Of a stretch of DNA of 64,000 bases, positions 46,355 to 56,171 are shown in pieces. Source of the stretch: Yanghanlia caeni. Its GTDB lineage: Bacteria; Pseudomonadota; Gammaproteobacteria; Burkholderiales; Burkholderiaceae_B. Numbering within the stretch: the stretch's first letter is position 1; the number at the start of each line of letters is the position of its first letter. The notes under the pieces were generated by a model that made no database searches, was not told the origin of the DNA, and saw nothing but the letters and a program-made list of their open reading frames with translations. The translations under genes and the position numbers were made by a program. Where the stretch lies: positions 32,977 through 96,976 of the forward strand of contig JAUZQE010000008.1 of NCBI GenBank assembly GCA_030733815.1, written 5' to 3'.

Positions 46355-46396
46355 CGGTTTTCATTTGAACGATGTTGCTGCCAAACGAAGAACGCT

Positions 46397-46426
46397 ACTA
46401 TAGCAAGGCGTGTTTACGTTTGTCAA
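46397..46426 (-). promoter_or_regulatory. Promoter of tRNA-Pro
   Basis: Minus strand TTGACA (46426-46421), 18 bases, TATAGT (46402-46397). It lies about 44 bases upstream of the tRNA 5' end. Confidence 0.75.
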
Positions 46427-46448
46427 ACGGGCTTCAAACGCCGCTGCA

Positions 46449-47828
46449 TTACCCCACCTGGAACTCCATTTCGGGGTAACGGATTCGGGTGCGGGCGCGG
46501 TTGCGTGTGGCCAGGCTGTACACCAGTGTGAGCGGCCCGACGCGGCCCATGAACATCAGTACCAGCAACACACATTGGCTGGCAGTGGAAAGCTGGTGCG
46601 TCAGTGCCTGGCTGAGGCCCGCCGTGCTGAGTGCGGCCATCACTTCCAGCAGCAGGCTGATGAAGGCCACGTCTTCCAGTACGGTGAGGACCAATAGCGC
46701 AAACACCGCCGTCAATACCGTGACGACAACGACGGCCAGCGACTTCTGCACCATTTCGGGTGCAAGGGTGCGGTGCATCAGCACGACTTCCCTGCGCTGT
46801 GTCACGAAGGCAAAGACGGCCGCCATGATCACGACGAACGTGCCCAGCTTGATTCCACCGGCGGTACTCATCGAGCCACCGCCGATGAACATCAGTACGG
46901 CGGCGAGCAGGGCCGTGCTGTCGTCGATGGCCGACATGTCGAACGTGCTGAAACCGGCCGTGCGCATCGAGACGCTCTGCATCCAGGCGGCCCGGGCCTG
47001 GTCGGCCCAGGCGAGCGCGCCAAGCGTACGGGGATTGTGTGCTTCCAGCAGCCAGAACGCGAGAAACGCAGCAATGTGCAGCGTGAGCCCGCTGATGATC
47101 ATGAGCCGCACATAGGGTTGCAGGCCGCTCCAGCGTCGCTTGCGAATCACGTCGACAATGACGGGGAAACCGAGGCCCCCCAGAATGACGACAATGGAAA
47201 GAATGCCGATCGTGGCGGTGTCGGAGACGAAGGCCTGCAGACTGCCTTCGAAGAGGCTGTAGCCCGCGTTATTGAACGCCGTGATGGCGTGAAAGACGGC
47301 GTTGTACAGCGCCTGGGCAGCCGGCATGCGGCCGCTGCCCCACCACCATAGAAACAGCAGCAGCATTGCGGCGACTTCGATGACCACCGTAATGCGCAAC
47401 ACGCTGACGGCGGTGCTGCGCAGGCGCGCGGTACTGGTCTGGTTGAAGGCTTCGAGTGCCAGTGTCTGCTGGCGCAGGCTCATGCGATGCCCCAGCGTAA
47501 TGGCCGATACCACGGCAAAGGTGACGAACCCCAGCCCGCCGATCTGGATCAGAATCAGCACGACCCACTGGCCGAACAGACTCAGTTGTTGCGGCTCGAC
47601 AATGGTGAGACTGGTGACGGTGACGGCGGCCGTGGCCGTGAAGAAGGCTTCGAACAGCGACAGCCCGCGCACGGCGCCCGCCGCGGGCAGTACGAGCAGC
47701 ACGGTGCCGATCGTGATCAGTGACAGGAAGCCGGCGGCAAGCAGGGTGGGAGGGCTGGCCCCGACATTGCCGCCCCGCCTGATGCGCTGATAGGTGGCGA
47801 TTCCGCGCCGGGGGTCGAGGGCGTGCAT
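46449..47828 (-). CDS. ktrB: Potassium uptake protein KtrB (TrkH family)
   Basis: Membrane subunit of a Ktr/Trk potassium transporter (459 aa). Four pore-loop repeats of the MPM type can be traced, with segments [44 protein letters not shown] and [13 protein letters not shown]. It lacks the extra N-terminal helices of TrkH, so KtrB is the better name. It lies six bases after ktrA and is gated by that protein. Confidence 0.93.
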   Translation of the reverse strand: MHALDPRRGIATYQRIRRGGNVGASPPTLLAAGFLSLITIGTVLLVLPAAGAVRGLSLFEAFFTATAAVTVTSLTIVEPQQLSLFGQWVVLILIQIGGLGFVTFAVVSAITLGHRMSLRQQTLALEAFNQTSTARLRSTAVSVLRITVVIEVAAMLLLFLWWWGSGRMPAAQALYNAVFHAITAFNNAGYSLFEGSLQAFVSDTATIGILSIVVILGGLGFPVIVDVIRKRRWSGLQPYVRLMIISGLTLHIAAFLAFWLLEAHNPRTLGALAWADQARAAWMQSVSMRTAGFSTFDMSAIDDSTALLAAVLMFIGGGSMSTAGGIKLGTFVVIMAAVFAFVTQRREVVLMHRTLAPEMVQKSLAVVVVTVLTAVFALLVLTVLEDVAFISLLLEVMAALSTAGLSQALTHQLSTASQCVLLVLMFMGRVGPLTLVYSLATRNRARTRIRYPEMEFQVG

Positions 47829-47834
47829 GGGAAG

Positions 47835-48488
47835 CTAGATGAGTCGGGGTGCCAGCGCCCGCAGGGCGTCGAGGTCTCCGAACAGCACCAGGATATCCTT
47901 GGCATACACCACGTGCTCGGGTGCCGGGTGTACCGTGACCTGACTGCGATGTTTGACCAGAAGCACCTGCGGCTGCGCGGGGCTATCAGATATGACGCGC
48001 GAAAGGGGTGCACCATCGAGCCGTTCGCTGACCCGGATTTCGACGACGAATTCGCCGTTGCCAATGGGAATGTAGTCGTTCACCATGGGGTAGCTCAGGG
48101 CCTGAGCCACCCGTACACCCATTTCCTCTTCGGGGTGAATCACACGTGCCACGCCAAGACGGTTCAGAATAAGGTGCTGGGCGTGCGACGAGGCCTTGAC
48201 CCAGATATTCTGAATACCCAGGGTGGTGAGATGCACGACACACAGCAGGCTGGCCTGCATGTCTTCACCTATGGCCACCAGCACCACATCGAAATTCTCG
48301 AGCGCCAGCTCGGCGACTGCGGCGCTGTCGGAGACGTCGGCGATTACCGCGCGGGTCAGGCGGTCGGCGTATTTGTCGACAAGCTTCGGGTCGGCATCGA
48401 CGCCGAGCACCGAATGGCCCATCTTCACGAGTTCCAGCGAGGCGGCCGCGCCGAATCGCCCCAGCCCGATTACGGCAAACTGTGCCAT
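47835..48488 (-). CDS. ktrA: KtrA/TrkA regulatory subunit
   Basis: Cytoplasmic gating ring protein (217 aa). An N-terminal RCK-N Rossmann domain has FAVIGLGRFGAAASLEL (NAD/ATP-binding Gly motif) and the acidic VDADPKLVD strand end. The C-terminal RCK-C domain follows from about 140. A single RCK unit marks KtrA rather than two-unit TrkA. It forms an operon with ktrB and controls potassium flux. Confidence 0.93.
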   Translation of the reverse strand: MAQFAVIGLGRFGAAASLELVKMGHSVLGVDADPKLVDKYADRLTRAVIADVSDSAAVAELALENFDVVLVAIGEDMQASLLCVVHLTTLGIQNIWVKASSHAQHLILNRLGVARVIHPEEEMGVRVAQALSYPMVNDYIPIGNGEFVVEIRVSERLDGAPLSRVISDSPAQPQVLLVKHRSQVTVHPAPEHVVYAKDILVLFGDLDALRALAPRLI

Positions 48489-48604
48489 TTTTGTTCGGAT
48501 TCCTTGGGTTGCTGCGGAAACAGCTTGTAAAACAAGGATGCAGCGTAGTCCAAATTCTGGTAAAAACCCTTATATGATTCTGTTAAGCATACATCGGTTT
48601 GGCT

Positions 48605-49690
48605 ATGGCAAATCTGTTTGACCCCGTACAACTGGGGGCGGTTGCGCTGCGCAACCGCATTGTAATGGCCCCGATGACGCGTACTCGCGCCAGCGAAGGG
48701 CGCGTGCCCAACGATCTCATGCGCTTATATTACAGCCAGCGGGCCGGCGCAGGGTTGATCCTTACCGAAGCCACTTCGGTATCGCCGCAAGGCGTGGGGT
48801 ACCCGAATACACCCGGTATCTGGTCATCGGCCCAGGTCGACGGCTGGCGCAAGATCACCTCGGCGGTGCACGACAAGGGCGGAAAAATTTTCGTTCAGCT
48901 GTGGCACGTTGGCCGCGTATCCGACCCGGAACACCTCAATGGCGAAATTCCGGTGGCCCCCAGCGCCATTGCATGTGCGGGGCACGTCAGCCTGCTGCGC
49001 CCCAAACGCAATTACGTGGTGCCGCGCGCCCTGCATGCCGAAGAAATTCCCCGCATTATTCAAGATTTCGCCGATGCCGCGGGGCATGCGCGTGACGCGG
49101 GCTTCGACGGCATTGAGATCCACGCCGCCAACGGCTATCTCATCGATCAGTTTCTGCAAGACGGCACCAACAAGCGGCAAGATGGCTACGGTGGCAGCAT
49201 CGAAAACCGCGCGCGTTTTCTCATGGAAATTGTCGATGCCTGCTCGAGCGTATGGGGTGCCGGCCGAATCGGCGTGCATCTGTCGCCCTACGGCACGGCG
49301 CACGGCATTCACGATTCCGACCCCGATACGCTGTTCACGTACGTTGCGCGCGAACTCAGCCGCCGCAGCGTCGGCTTTCTGTTTCTGCGGGAAGCCCCCG
49401 GGCATGAAGACCTGACCGACGCGATTCGCAGCGAGTTCGACGGCAGCCTGATCGTGAATCAGGATTACACGCTTGATCGCGCTGAGCAGGTAGTGGCCGA
49501 AGGTCGTGCCGATGCGGTGGCGTTCGGCCGGCCGTTCATTTCCAATCCCGATCTGGTGCGTCGCCTGAAAACCGGTGCGCCCCTGCAGCCGTTCGATACG
49601 TCTACTTTTTATGGCGATGGGCCGGCGGGCTATGTCGATTACAGCTGCTGCGCCTGCGATACACCCATTCTGAACGAAGCCTGCTCATAG
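48605..49690 (+). CDS. Old yellow enzyme family flavin oxidoreductase
   Basis: FMN-dependent ene-reductase (361 aa) like NemA. Motifs are RIVMAPMTRTRA, LTEATSVSPQGVGYPNTPGIW, FVQLWHVGR, GIEIHAANGYLIDQFLQDG (catalytic His and Asn), and NKRQDGYGGSIENR. FGRPFISNPDLVRRL lies near the C-terminus. The ATG at 48605 is used; TTG 48599 adds two residues. The last 15 residues hold four cysteines (YSCCACDTPILNEACS), unlike the common end of the family. It may reduce activated alkenes or nitro compounds; substrate unknown. Confidence 0.93.
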   Translation: MANLFDPVQLGAVALRNRIVMAPMTRTRASEGRVPNDLMRLYYSQRAGAGLILTEATSVSPQGVGYPNTPGIWSSAQVDGWRKITSAVHDKGGKIFVQLWHVGRVSDPEHLNGEIPVAPSAIACAGHVSLLRPKRNYVVPRALHAEEIPRIIQDFADAAGHARDAGFDGIEIHAANGYLIDQFLQDGTNKRQDGYGGSIENRARFLMEIVDACSSVWGAGRIGVHLSPYGTAHGIHDSDPDTLFTYVARELSRRSVGFLFLREAPGHEDLTDAIRSEFDGSLIVNQDYTLDRAEQVVAEGRADAVAFGRPFISNPDLVRRLKTGAPLQPFDTSTFYGDGPAGYVDYSCCACDTPILNEACS

Positions 49691-49716
49691 GCTTATCGGT
49701 TCAGCCAGGCCTGAGT

Positions 49717-49761
49717 AAAGCCGGATGCGCAGACTTGTGAAAGGTCTGTGTACCCGGCTTT
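49717..49761. terminator. Bidirectional terminator between convergent genes
   Basis: AAAGCCGG (49717-49724) and CCGGCTTT (49754-49761) form the outer stem around an imperfect inner stem (AGAC...GTCT). A run of T/C follows on the plus strand. It serves the flavin oxidoreductase and the YqeY gene. Confidence 0.75.
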
Positions 49762-49767
49762 GCTTCT

Positions 49768-50226
49768 TTACATGATCCGGGCTTTCACCTGCGAAGAAAC
49801 GGCTGCCATGTCGGCGCGGCCCGCAAGCCGGGCCTTGAGCAGGCCCATGACCTTGCCCATTGCGGCCGGCCCGCTGACGCCCTGCGCCTGAACTTCTTCG
49901 AGCGCCTGAGTGATGGCGGCGTCGATCTCGGCAGGCGCGGCCGCTTCGGGCAGGAATTCCTGAAGCACGGCAATTTCGGCTTTTTCCTGTTCTGCCGTTT
50001 CGGTGCGGCCGGCCTGTTCGTACGCCGCGATCGATTCGCGGCGCTGCTTGACCTGCTTTTCGATGATCGCGGTGATGTCGGCGTCGTTCAGTTCCTTGCG
50101 TTCGTCGACTTCCTTCTGTTTGATGGCGGCCTGCAACAGGCGCAGGGTACCCAGGCGCGCGCTGTCGCGGGCGCGCATGGCGTCTTTCACCGATTCAGAC
50201 AGACGGGTTTTGAGCGAGCTGCTCAT
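49768..50226 (-). CDS. GatB/YqeY domain protein
   Basis: YqeY-family helical protein (152 aa) related to the tRNA-binding tail domain of GatB. The sequence shows LKTRLSESVKDAMRARDSARLGTLRLLQAAIKQ-type blocks, then AIIEKQVKQRRESIAAYEQAGR and the C-terminal GKVMGLLKARLAGRADMAAVSSQVK. It probably binds RNA. The start at 50226 begins the family homology and the open frame beyond is not used. It lies just downstream of dnaE2. Confidence 0.93.
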   Translation of the reverse strand: MSSSLKTRLSESVKDAMRARDSARLGTLRLLQAAIKQKEVDERKELNDADITAIIEKQVKQRRESIAAYEQAGRTETAEQEKAEIAVLQEFLPEAAAPAEIDAAITQALEEVQAQGVSGPAAMGKVMGLLKARLAGRADMAAVSSQVKARIM

Positions 50227-50261
50227 GGCACGTTTCCTGTGTTGCGTTGAAAGATTAAATT

Positions 50262-53200
50262 CTAGTGGAAGTCGCGGCTGCGCGTTCGCAGTTCGCCCAG
50301 CAGGGCGGAAAGATCGACCAGGCGGTGGGCGATCAGATGGCAGACGTCTTGATGGCGCTGCCATACGCCATAAACCCCTAAAAGGCTGGCGCCCGTGAGT
50401 TCAGCGTGCTGGCGTTCGGCCAGTTCCGGCCGCACGATGACGTTCACGTGGCCGGTTTCGTCTTCCAGAGTGACGAAAATGGTGCCGCGGGCGGTGCCGG
50501 GGCGCTGACGCGTGGTGACCAGACCGCAGGCCCGTGCCAGCCGCCGGTCGGGCCAGGTGTCGTGCAGGCTGCCCGCCGGCACGAAACGCCGTGCTTCCAG
50601 GCTGTGGCGCAGCAGGGCCAGCGGGTGGCGCTCCAGGGTAAGGCCAAGGCTGCGGTAGTCGCTCAGGATTCGTTCGCTTTCAGGCATGGCGGGCAGGGCA
50701 GGGGCATGGGTTTCGCGGATGGGCGCACCCCGCAGCAGACCGGCGGCGGGCAGCAGGGCCGATTGCCACTGCGCGTCGCGTCGGCCTCTGCTTAGCGCTG
50801 CCAGAGCGCCCGATTCGGCAAGCAGGGTCATCTCGCGACGGTTCAGGCCGGCCCGGATGGCGAGATCCTGCACGCATGAAAATGGCTTCTGCCGACGCAC
50901 CTTCTGAATGCGTAGAGCCGCATTTTGCGCCAGACCCGCGATCTGGTTCAGGCCCAGGCGCACGGCCGGCTGGGTGCCGTCGGCAACCTGCGCCGGCTCC
51001 AGCGTGGATTCCCAGTCGCTGGCATGGATATCGACCGGACGAACCTTCACACCGTGGCGCCGGGCGTCTTGCACCAGCTGGCTGGGTGCATAAAAGCCCA
51101 TGGGTTGGGAATTGAGCAACGCGGCCAGAAAGGCGGCCGGTTCATGACATTTGAGCCAGGCGCTGCAGTACGCCAGCCGTGCAAAGCTTGCCGAATGGCT
51201 TTCGGGAAAACCATATTCGCCAAACCCTTCCAGTTGCTGAAAAATCTGCAGCGCGAAGTGTTCTTCGTAGCCCCTGGCTTTCATGCCGTCGAGCAGGCGC
51301 TGGCGAAAGCGCTCGACGCTGCCCGGCCGCCGCCAGGCCGCCATGGCGCGGCGCAGCTCGTCGGCCTCGTCGGCGCTGAACCCCGCCGCCACCATGGCGA
51401 TCTGCATGGCCTGTTCCTGAAAGATCGGCACGCCGAGCGTGCGTTTGAGCACCTCATCGAGTTCGGGCGAAGGGCTGCAAATGTCTTCATCGCCCTGGCG
51501 CCGCCGCAGGTAGGGGTGCACCATGCCGCCCTGAATGGGCCCGGGCCGCACGATGGCGACCTGGATCACCAGGTCGTAGAAGCAACGAGGTTTCAGGCGC
51601 GGCAGCATGCTCATTTGCGCCCGCGATTCAATCTGAAAGACGCCGATCGTATCGGCTTTGCACACCATGTCGAATGTGGCCTTGTCGTCGGGGCGAATGT
51701 CCTGCAGGGCGTAGGGCCGGCCCCGCAAGGTGCCGACCAGGGTCAGGCAGCGCTGCAGGGCGCTCAACATGCCCAGCGCCAGCACGTCGACTTTCAGCAG
51801 GCCCAGGGCATCCAGGTCGTCCTTGTTCCATTGCACCACGCTTCGATGCGGCATGGCGGCGTTTTCGATGGGCACCAGTCGGGAAAGGTTTCCCCGGGCG
51901 ATCACGAATCCGCCGGGATGCTGCGACAGATGGCGGGGAAAGCCGCGCAATGTCTGTGCCAGCCCGGCCCACAGGCGCGCCTGCCGGCTCTGGGCGGGCA
52001 GACCGTGTTCATGGATCTTTTCCAGCAGGTCTCGCCTGCTGTTCCAGTAATGAAACGATTTGGTCACCCGTTCCACCAGCTCAGGCTCCAGCCCCAGCGC
52101 CTTGCCGGTGTCACGCATGGCGCTACGATGGCGATACGTGGTGGTGACGGCAGCCAGCGCGGCGCGTTCCCGCCCGTAGCGTTCATAGATGTACTGGATG
52201 ACCTCTTCGCGACGCTGGTGCTCGAAATCCACGTCGATATCGGGCGGTTCGTTGCGTTCGCGGCTGATGAAGCGGGCAAACAGGGTGTTGCTGCTGTGCG
52301 GGTCGACTTCGGTGATGCCCAGGCAATAGCAGACGGCCGAGTTGGCGGCTGAACCCCGGCCCTGGCACAGAATGCCGCGTCGACGCGCGAAGCTGACGAT
52401 GTCATACACCGTAAGAAAATAGGCTTCGTAGTGCAGCTCGGCAATCAGGGCCAGTTCGGTGTCGATCTGGGCCATGACCTTTTCAGGAACACCTTGCGGA
52501 TACCGCCGCCGTGCCCCGGCCAGGGTTTCCTGGCGCAGGTAGGCGGCCGGGGTGTAACCGGCGGGAATGATCTCTTCGGGGTACTGGTAGCGGATCTCGC
52601 TCATCGAGAAATGGCAGCGTTCACGGATGCGCAGGGTTTCCTGCAACAGGTCTGCCGGGTACATGTTGGCCAGGCGCAAACGGCTGCGCAGATGGTGTTC
52701 CGCATTGGGGCGCAGATGTTCGATGACCTGATCGAGGGGGCGACCGTGCCGGATGGCGGTCAGGGTGTCGTGCAGGGGTTGACGCGAGCGCCGGTGCATT
52801 TCAACGCCCCCCAGCGCCACCAGCGGTATGCCGAGCCGGGCTCCCGCGTGACGGGCCGCGGCCAGCAGCCGGGCGTCGCCGGGCCCGTGATGCAGGGCCA
52901 CGCCGAGCCAGAGACGTGGCGCAAAGCCGGCCGCCAGGGCTTCGAGCCCCTTTTCGAGTGCAGCGCAGGCCATGCCGGGTTCGGGCTTGAAGATCACCAA
53001 GCAGTCGGGCAGGCCGCGCAGGTGGGTAAACGGCGGGGACGGTTCGGTCAGATCGGCCAGGCTCAGCCGGTACGACCCCTTGGGGCTGCGTCGGCGTGCC
53101 AGGGTAATGGTTTCCGACAGGTTGCCGTAGCCGTTCAGGTTGCAGGCCAGAACGATGATCTGCAGGCCGTCTTCAAGCCGGAAGCGGCTGCCCACGATCA

Positions 53201-53396
53201 GGTGCAGGTTCCGGCGTTGGGCTTCCTGGTGCGCCCTGACCACACCGGCCAGCGAACACTCGTCGCTCAGAGCCAGGGCCTCGTAGCCCAGGGCCGCCGC
53301 CCGTTCGATCAGTTCTTCCGGGTGCGAGGCGCCGGTCAGAAAACTGAAATTGGAAATGCAGTCGAGTTCCGCGTAGCAGCTGAGGGAAAAATCCAT
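50262..53396 (-). CDS. dnaE2: Error-prone DNA polymerase DnaE2 (ImuC)
   Basis: C-family polymerase (1044 aa), the catalytic part of the SOS mutasome. The PHP domain is at the N-terminus (YAELDCISNFSFLTGASHPEELIERA), followed by palm motifs GRGSAANSAVCYCLGIT and PPDIDVDFEHQRREEV with the catalytic aspartates, and a C-terminal OB-fold (GLVTTRQRPGTARGTIFVTLED). It lacks the long C-terminal tail of DnaE1. It lies 25 bases downstream of imuB in the imuA-imuB-dnaE2 cassette controlled by LexA. Confidence 0.96.
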   Translation of the reverse strand: MDFSLSCYAELDCISNFSFLTGASHPEELIERAAALGYEALALSDECSLAGVVRAHQEAQRRNLHLIVGSRFRLEDGLQIIVLACNLNGYGNLSETITLARRRSPKGSYRLSLADLTEPSPPFTHLRGLPDCLVIFKPEPGMACAALEKGLEALAAGFAPRLWLGVALHHGPGDARLLAAARHAGARLGIPLVALGGVEMHRRSRQPLHDTLTAIRHGRPLDQVIEHLRPNAEHHLRSRLRLANMYPADLLQETLRIRERCHFSMSEIRYQYPEEIIPAGYTPAAYLRQETLAGARRRYPQGVPEKVMAQIDTELALIAELHYEAYFLTVYDIVSFARRRGILCQGRGSAANSAVCYCLGITEVDPHSSNTLFARFISRERNEPPDIDVDFEHQRREEVIQYIYERYGRERAALAAVTTTYRHRSAMRDTGKALGLEPELVERVTKSFHYWNSRRDLLEKIHEHGLPAQSRQARLWAGLAQTLRGFPRHLSQHPGGFVIARGNLSRLVPIENAAMPHRSVVQWNKDDLDALGLLKVDVLALGMLSALQRCLTLVGTLRGRPYALQDIRPDDKATFDMVCKADTIGVFQIESRAQMSMLPRLKPRCFYDLVIQVAIVRPGPIQGGMVHPYLRRRQGDEDICSPSPELDEVLKRTLGVPIFQEQAMQIAMVAAGFSADEADELRRAMAAWRRPGSVERFRQRLLDGMKARGYEEHFALQIFQQLEGFGEYGFPESHSASFARLAYCSAWLKCHEPAAFLAALLNSQPMGFYAPSQLVQDARRHGVKVRPVDIHASDWESTLEPAQVADGTQPAVRLGLNQIAGLAQNAALRIQKVRRQKPFSCVQDLAIRAGLNRREMTLLAESGALAALSRGRRDAQWQSALLPAAGLLRGAPIRETHAPALPAMPESERILSDYRSLGLTLERHPLALLRHSLEARRFVPAGSLHDTWPDRRLARACGLVTTRQRPGTARGTIFVTLEDETGHVNVIVRPELAERQHAELTGASLLGVYGVWQRHQDVCHLIAHRLVDLSALLGELRTRSRDFH

Positions 53397-53420
53397 GACA
53401 TGCAGTGTGAGTGCGGCGGA

Positions 53421-54737
53421 TCAGGCAAACAGGCCGTGCAGAAACCACCCCTCGCCGGTTTCGCGCTCGCGATACACCCAATAGCGGGCGCCTTCGGGGT
53501 CTTCGGCCACGAAGTAGTCGCGACGCAGGTGGGTGCCTTCGTTCCAGCCGGTTTCGATGCGTTCCGGCCCTTGCACCAGACGCAGGGTGCGGCCCTGATA
53601 GCGGGGGCGTTCGTGAAGCACGTCGAGCCGTTGGGCAACGGGAAGGAGCCAGAAGGGGCGGATGGACGGGTCTGGCGGTTCGTGACTGCCCGCGGCAGTG
53701 GGGGGCGGGACGCAGGGTTCGGCCCCGGGGCCGAAGCTCCAGGTGTTGGCCCGTTCCGGCAGGTGATGAAAACGGGCCTGGGGGCGGCGTATGCTTTCCG
53801 GCCCCAGACGGGCGGCAAGCAGGTCGAGCAGGCGGCGCGTTTCCTGAGCCTGGCGGGCGGGATCGGGAAACAGGGTTTCGCTGACCGGTGCCCGTGGCAG
53901 GGCCGGCCCCGAGATCAGTTCCAGCCTGACGACGGTCTGGCGCAATACGACCCGGCCCAGTTGTTCCTTGAGAATGAGGTTGAAGTCTTCCAGACGCCAG
54001 GCGGCAATGGAAAAGCGCAACACGACCCGGGTGGGGGCTGGGGCATGGCGGCCTTTTTCGTGATGCAGCACCAGAACGAGATCGTGCAGCGCCTGCTGCC
54101 GCTGGTGCAGCCAACCGCACAGGGCCTGCAGCAGCGGTTGCGTGGCGGCCAGAATGGCGGTGTCGCGGATCAGGTGAAAATCGGGTTCGTGTGCCAGGCG
54201 GAAGGTTTCGGGCGGCACGAACCCGACCAGGGGTTCGGGGGCCCGGGCATAGGCGGCATCGAGCGCGCGCAGCAGTTCAGGGTGGGTGCGCTGTTGCAGG
54301 CCTTGCCGTGGCAGGGCGCGCAATTGGCCCAGTGAGCGGCAGCCGATGCCATCGAGCCAGCGCGCATGGGCGGCGGTTTCGGGCAGCGCCTGCAAAGGCA
54401 GGGCGTCGAGACGGCGTTCGAGGGTTTTGATGCGCAACGTGCGGCGATGCCGGGCCGGAGGCGCCCCCGCCAGCAGCCAGGCACCGCTGGCCGAGGGCGC
54501 CAGGCCCAGGTTCAGGGGCAGGTTCAAGGCCCGCACACTGTGGCGCACCCGCCGGCACAGGCGGCGCACCCCCCCGAAAAGGGCAAGGCTTGCGCTGACT
54601 TCGAGCACGATGGCATCGTGACGAAAGCAGGCTACCTGCGGGCTGTACTGCAGCATGGCCAGCGCCACGTCGTGCAGGGAGCCCTGCGACGGGGTGGCGG
54701 CCTGTTCATGCCATCTCAGGCAGATCCACAGGGGCAT
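53421..54737 (-). CDS. imuB: ImuB, Y-family-like mutasome protein
   Basis: Protein of 438 aa related to Y-family polymerases but without their catalytic residues; in other bacteria it bridges ImuA, DnaE2 and the beta clamp. Landmarks are the N-terminal PLWICLRWHE, VACFRHDAIVLEVSASLALFGG, LGLAPSASGAWLLAG, IGCRSLGQLRALPRQGL, and C-terminal PRYQGRTLRLVQGPERIETGWNEG with RDYFVAEDPEGARYWVYRE. Start ATG 54737 lies inside the end of imuA; ATG 54764 is possible. The longer open frame to 55265 is a shadow of imuA. Confidence 0.92.
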   Translation of the reverse strand: MPLWICLRWHEQAATPSQGSLHDVALAMLQYSPQVACFRHDAIVLEVSASLALFGGVRRLCRRVRHSVRALNLPLNLGLAPSASGAWLLAGAPPARHRRTLRIKTLERRLDALPLQALPETAAHARWLDGIGCRSLGQLRALPRQGLQQRTHPELLRALDAAYARAPEPLVGFVPPETFRLAHEPDFHLIRDTAILAATQPLLQALCGWLHQRQQALHDLVLVLHHEKGRHAPAPTRVVLRFSIAAWRLEDFNLILKEQLGRVVLRQTVVRLELISGPALPRAPVSETLFPDPARQAQETRRLLDLLAARLGPESIRRPQARFHHLPERANTWSFGPGAEPCVPPPTAAGSHEPPDPSIRPFWLLPVAQRLDVLHERPRYQGRTLRLVQGPERIETGWNEGTHLRRDYFVAEDPEGARYWVYRERETGEGWFLHGLFA

Positions 54738-55380
54738 GATGCGCAGGTGCCTGGCGAGAGGCATAGAGTTGCAGGGTGACGGGCTCGGGCCAGGCTGCCC
54801 CCTGGCGCTTGACGATGTGCAGTTGCAGCCCGCGCCGCAAGGGCTGCAACTGCACCCTGAGCACCGCGGCGCTGGCCTGTGCGCGCACCGAGGCCGGCCG
54901 CATGATGATGCACAGGCTGTCGCTTTGCCGGGCAAGCAGTTGCAGCCGGCGCAGGGCGGCCGTGCGCACCGGATCGGCCCAGCAGAAGACTGCTGCGCAG
55001 ACGTTGTGGCGCAACGCCTGTTCGGCAGCCCACAGCGCATCGGCCACGCCTTGCGGCTGAATCCAGACGAGGCGTTCGGGCGCCAGCTGCCAGTGTGCCC
55101 AGGCCTGGATGCAGGGCGGGTAGGGGGGCCGTACCAGAGCAATGCTGCGTTCGGGGTGCCGGCGCATGAGTGCGGGCCGGAAAAGCTGCAGTTCGCCCAG
55201 GCCCGGGCGCTCGAGCATGACTTCAATGAGCTGACCCACCGGCCAGCCCTGCCCCGGCAGTTCACGATCGAGCGCGGCGAAGCCGGTGGCTACCGTGGGG
55301 TGGGCGGGCCGCGCCAGTTGTGTGGCGCGCCACAGGGCGGGGTGGATGCGTTCGGGGTGACGCAGGGCAGCGGAAGCCAT
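54706..55380 (-). CDS. imuA: ImuA, RecA-like mutasome protein
   Basis: ImuA/SulA-like protein (224 aa), first gene of the mutasome cassette. It has a RecA-like fold with ATGFAALDRELPGQGWPVGQLIEVM near residue 32 and weak Walker elements. The C-terminal part is needed for contact with ImuB in other bacteria. ATG 55380 is preferred; the frame extends to 55410 through the LexA box. It overlaps imuB by 32 bases. Confidence 0.92.
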   Translation of the reverse strand: MASAALRHPERIHPALWRATQLARPAHPTVATGFAALDRELPGQGWPVGQLIEVMLERPGLGELQLFRPALMRRHPERSIALVRPPYPPCIQAWAHWQLAPERLVWIQPQGVADALWAAEQALRHNVCAAVFCWADPVRTAALRRLQLLARQSDSLCIIMRPASVRAQASAAVLRVQLQPLRRGLQLHIVKRQGAAWPEPVTLQLYASRQAPAHHAPVDLPEMA

Positions 55381-55402
55381 GAAACCAGTACAGTGAAAAC
55401 AC

Positions 55403-55418
55403 CTGTACAAATATACAG
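55403..55418. promoter_or_regulatory. LexA box upstream of imuA
   Basis: CTGT, eight bases (ACAAATAT), ACAG is a perfect match to the CTGT-N8-ACAG SOS operator. It lies 23 bases upstream of the imuA ATG. A second GTACAG at 55388-55393 forms an inverted repeat with the box's CTGTAC. Confidence 0.9.
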
Positions 55419-55507
55419 TAAATCATGCCGGCCCTACAAATCACCCCGCCGGGCCCCACCCCCTGCTGCACTGGCACAGTAGAATGACAAGTTAAAGAAG
55501 ACATGCC

Positions 55508-56170
55508 ATGACGACAATTGATTTTTCCGCCACGCTCGCCTTCATTCCCAAAGAGGAAAAGCCCCGCCTTCTGTTCGTGCTGCTGCACGGCGAGGCGGCC
55601 GGGCCGGAACAGCTTTTTCCCCTGGCCGAAGCTCTGAAGCAGGCATTTCCGTTCGCCATGCTGATTCTGCCGCCCTCGGGTTGCGAACAGCATCTGGAAG
55701 AACTGGTCGCCTTCGTGCGCCGGGTGCAGCATCACTATCAGATTTCCGGCGAACAGACCGCGCTCGCAGGCTTTTCGCAAGGCGCACGCATGGCACTGGA
55801 AGCCAGCCGGGCCCACGCCGACCTGGCCGGTCGGGTGCTGGCTTTTTCAGGCTTGTATGCCGAGGCACCGGCTTCGCTGCCCGAAACCACCATGATCCAC
55901 CTGTTTCACGGCGCCGACGACGCCCTGCTGCCCCTGCATGAGGTGCAGGCCATGATGCAGCATCTGGGCAGCATCCAGGCCGATGCCACCATCGATGTCG
56001 CGTCTCAGGTCGGGCACGAAATGCATGCCGCGCTTATTGAACAGGCTATCGTGCGGCTGCAGACCTGCGTTCCGCTGCGCAGCTGGCAAGCCGCATACGG
56101 TGAACTCAACAAACGCAGCGAAGGGGAATGTGGCGACCCTGATCCCGACTCGCCGCCCACCCTGCACTGA
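55508..56170 (+). CDS. Alpha/beta-hydrolase, carboxylesterase (YpfH-like)
   Basis: Serine esterase (220 aa) of the phospholipase/carboxylesterase family. Nucleophile GFSQGARMAL (Ser near 95), acid Asp in HGADDALLP (about 138), and His in QVGHEMHAAL (about 175) form the triad. The C-terminal 40 residues are polar and beyond the core. No signal peptide. The stop lies one base from the stop of the convergent NRDE gene. Substrate unknown. Confidence 0.9.
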   Translation: MTTIDFSATLAFIPKEEKPRLLFVLLHGEAAGPEQLFPLAEALKQAFPFAMLILPPSGCEQHLEELVAFVRRVQHHYQISGEQTALAGFSQGARMALEASRAHADLAGRVLAFSGLYAEAPASLPETTMIHLFHGADDALLPLHEVQAMMQHLGSIQADATIDVASQVGHEMHAALIEQAIVRLQTCVPLRSWQAAYGELNKRSEGECGDPDPDSPPTLH

Positions 56171-56171
56171 A

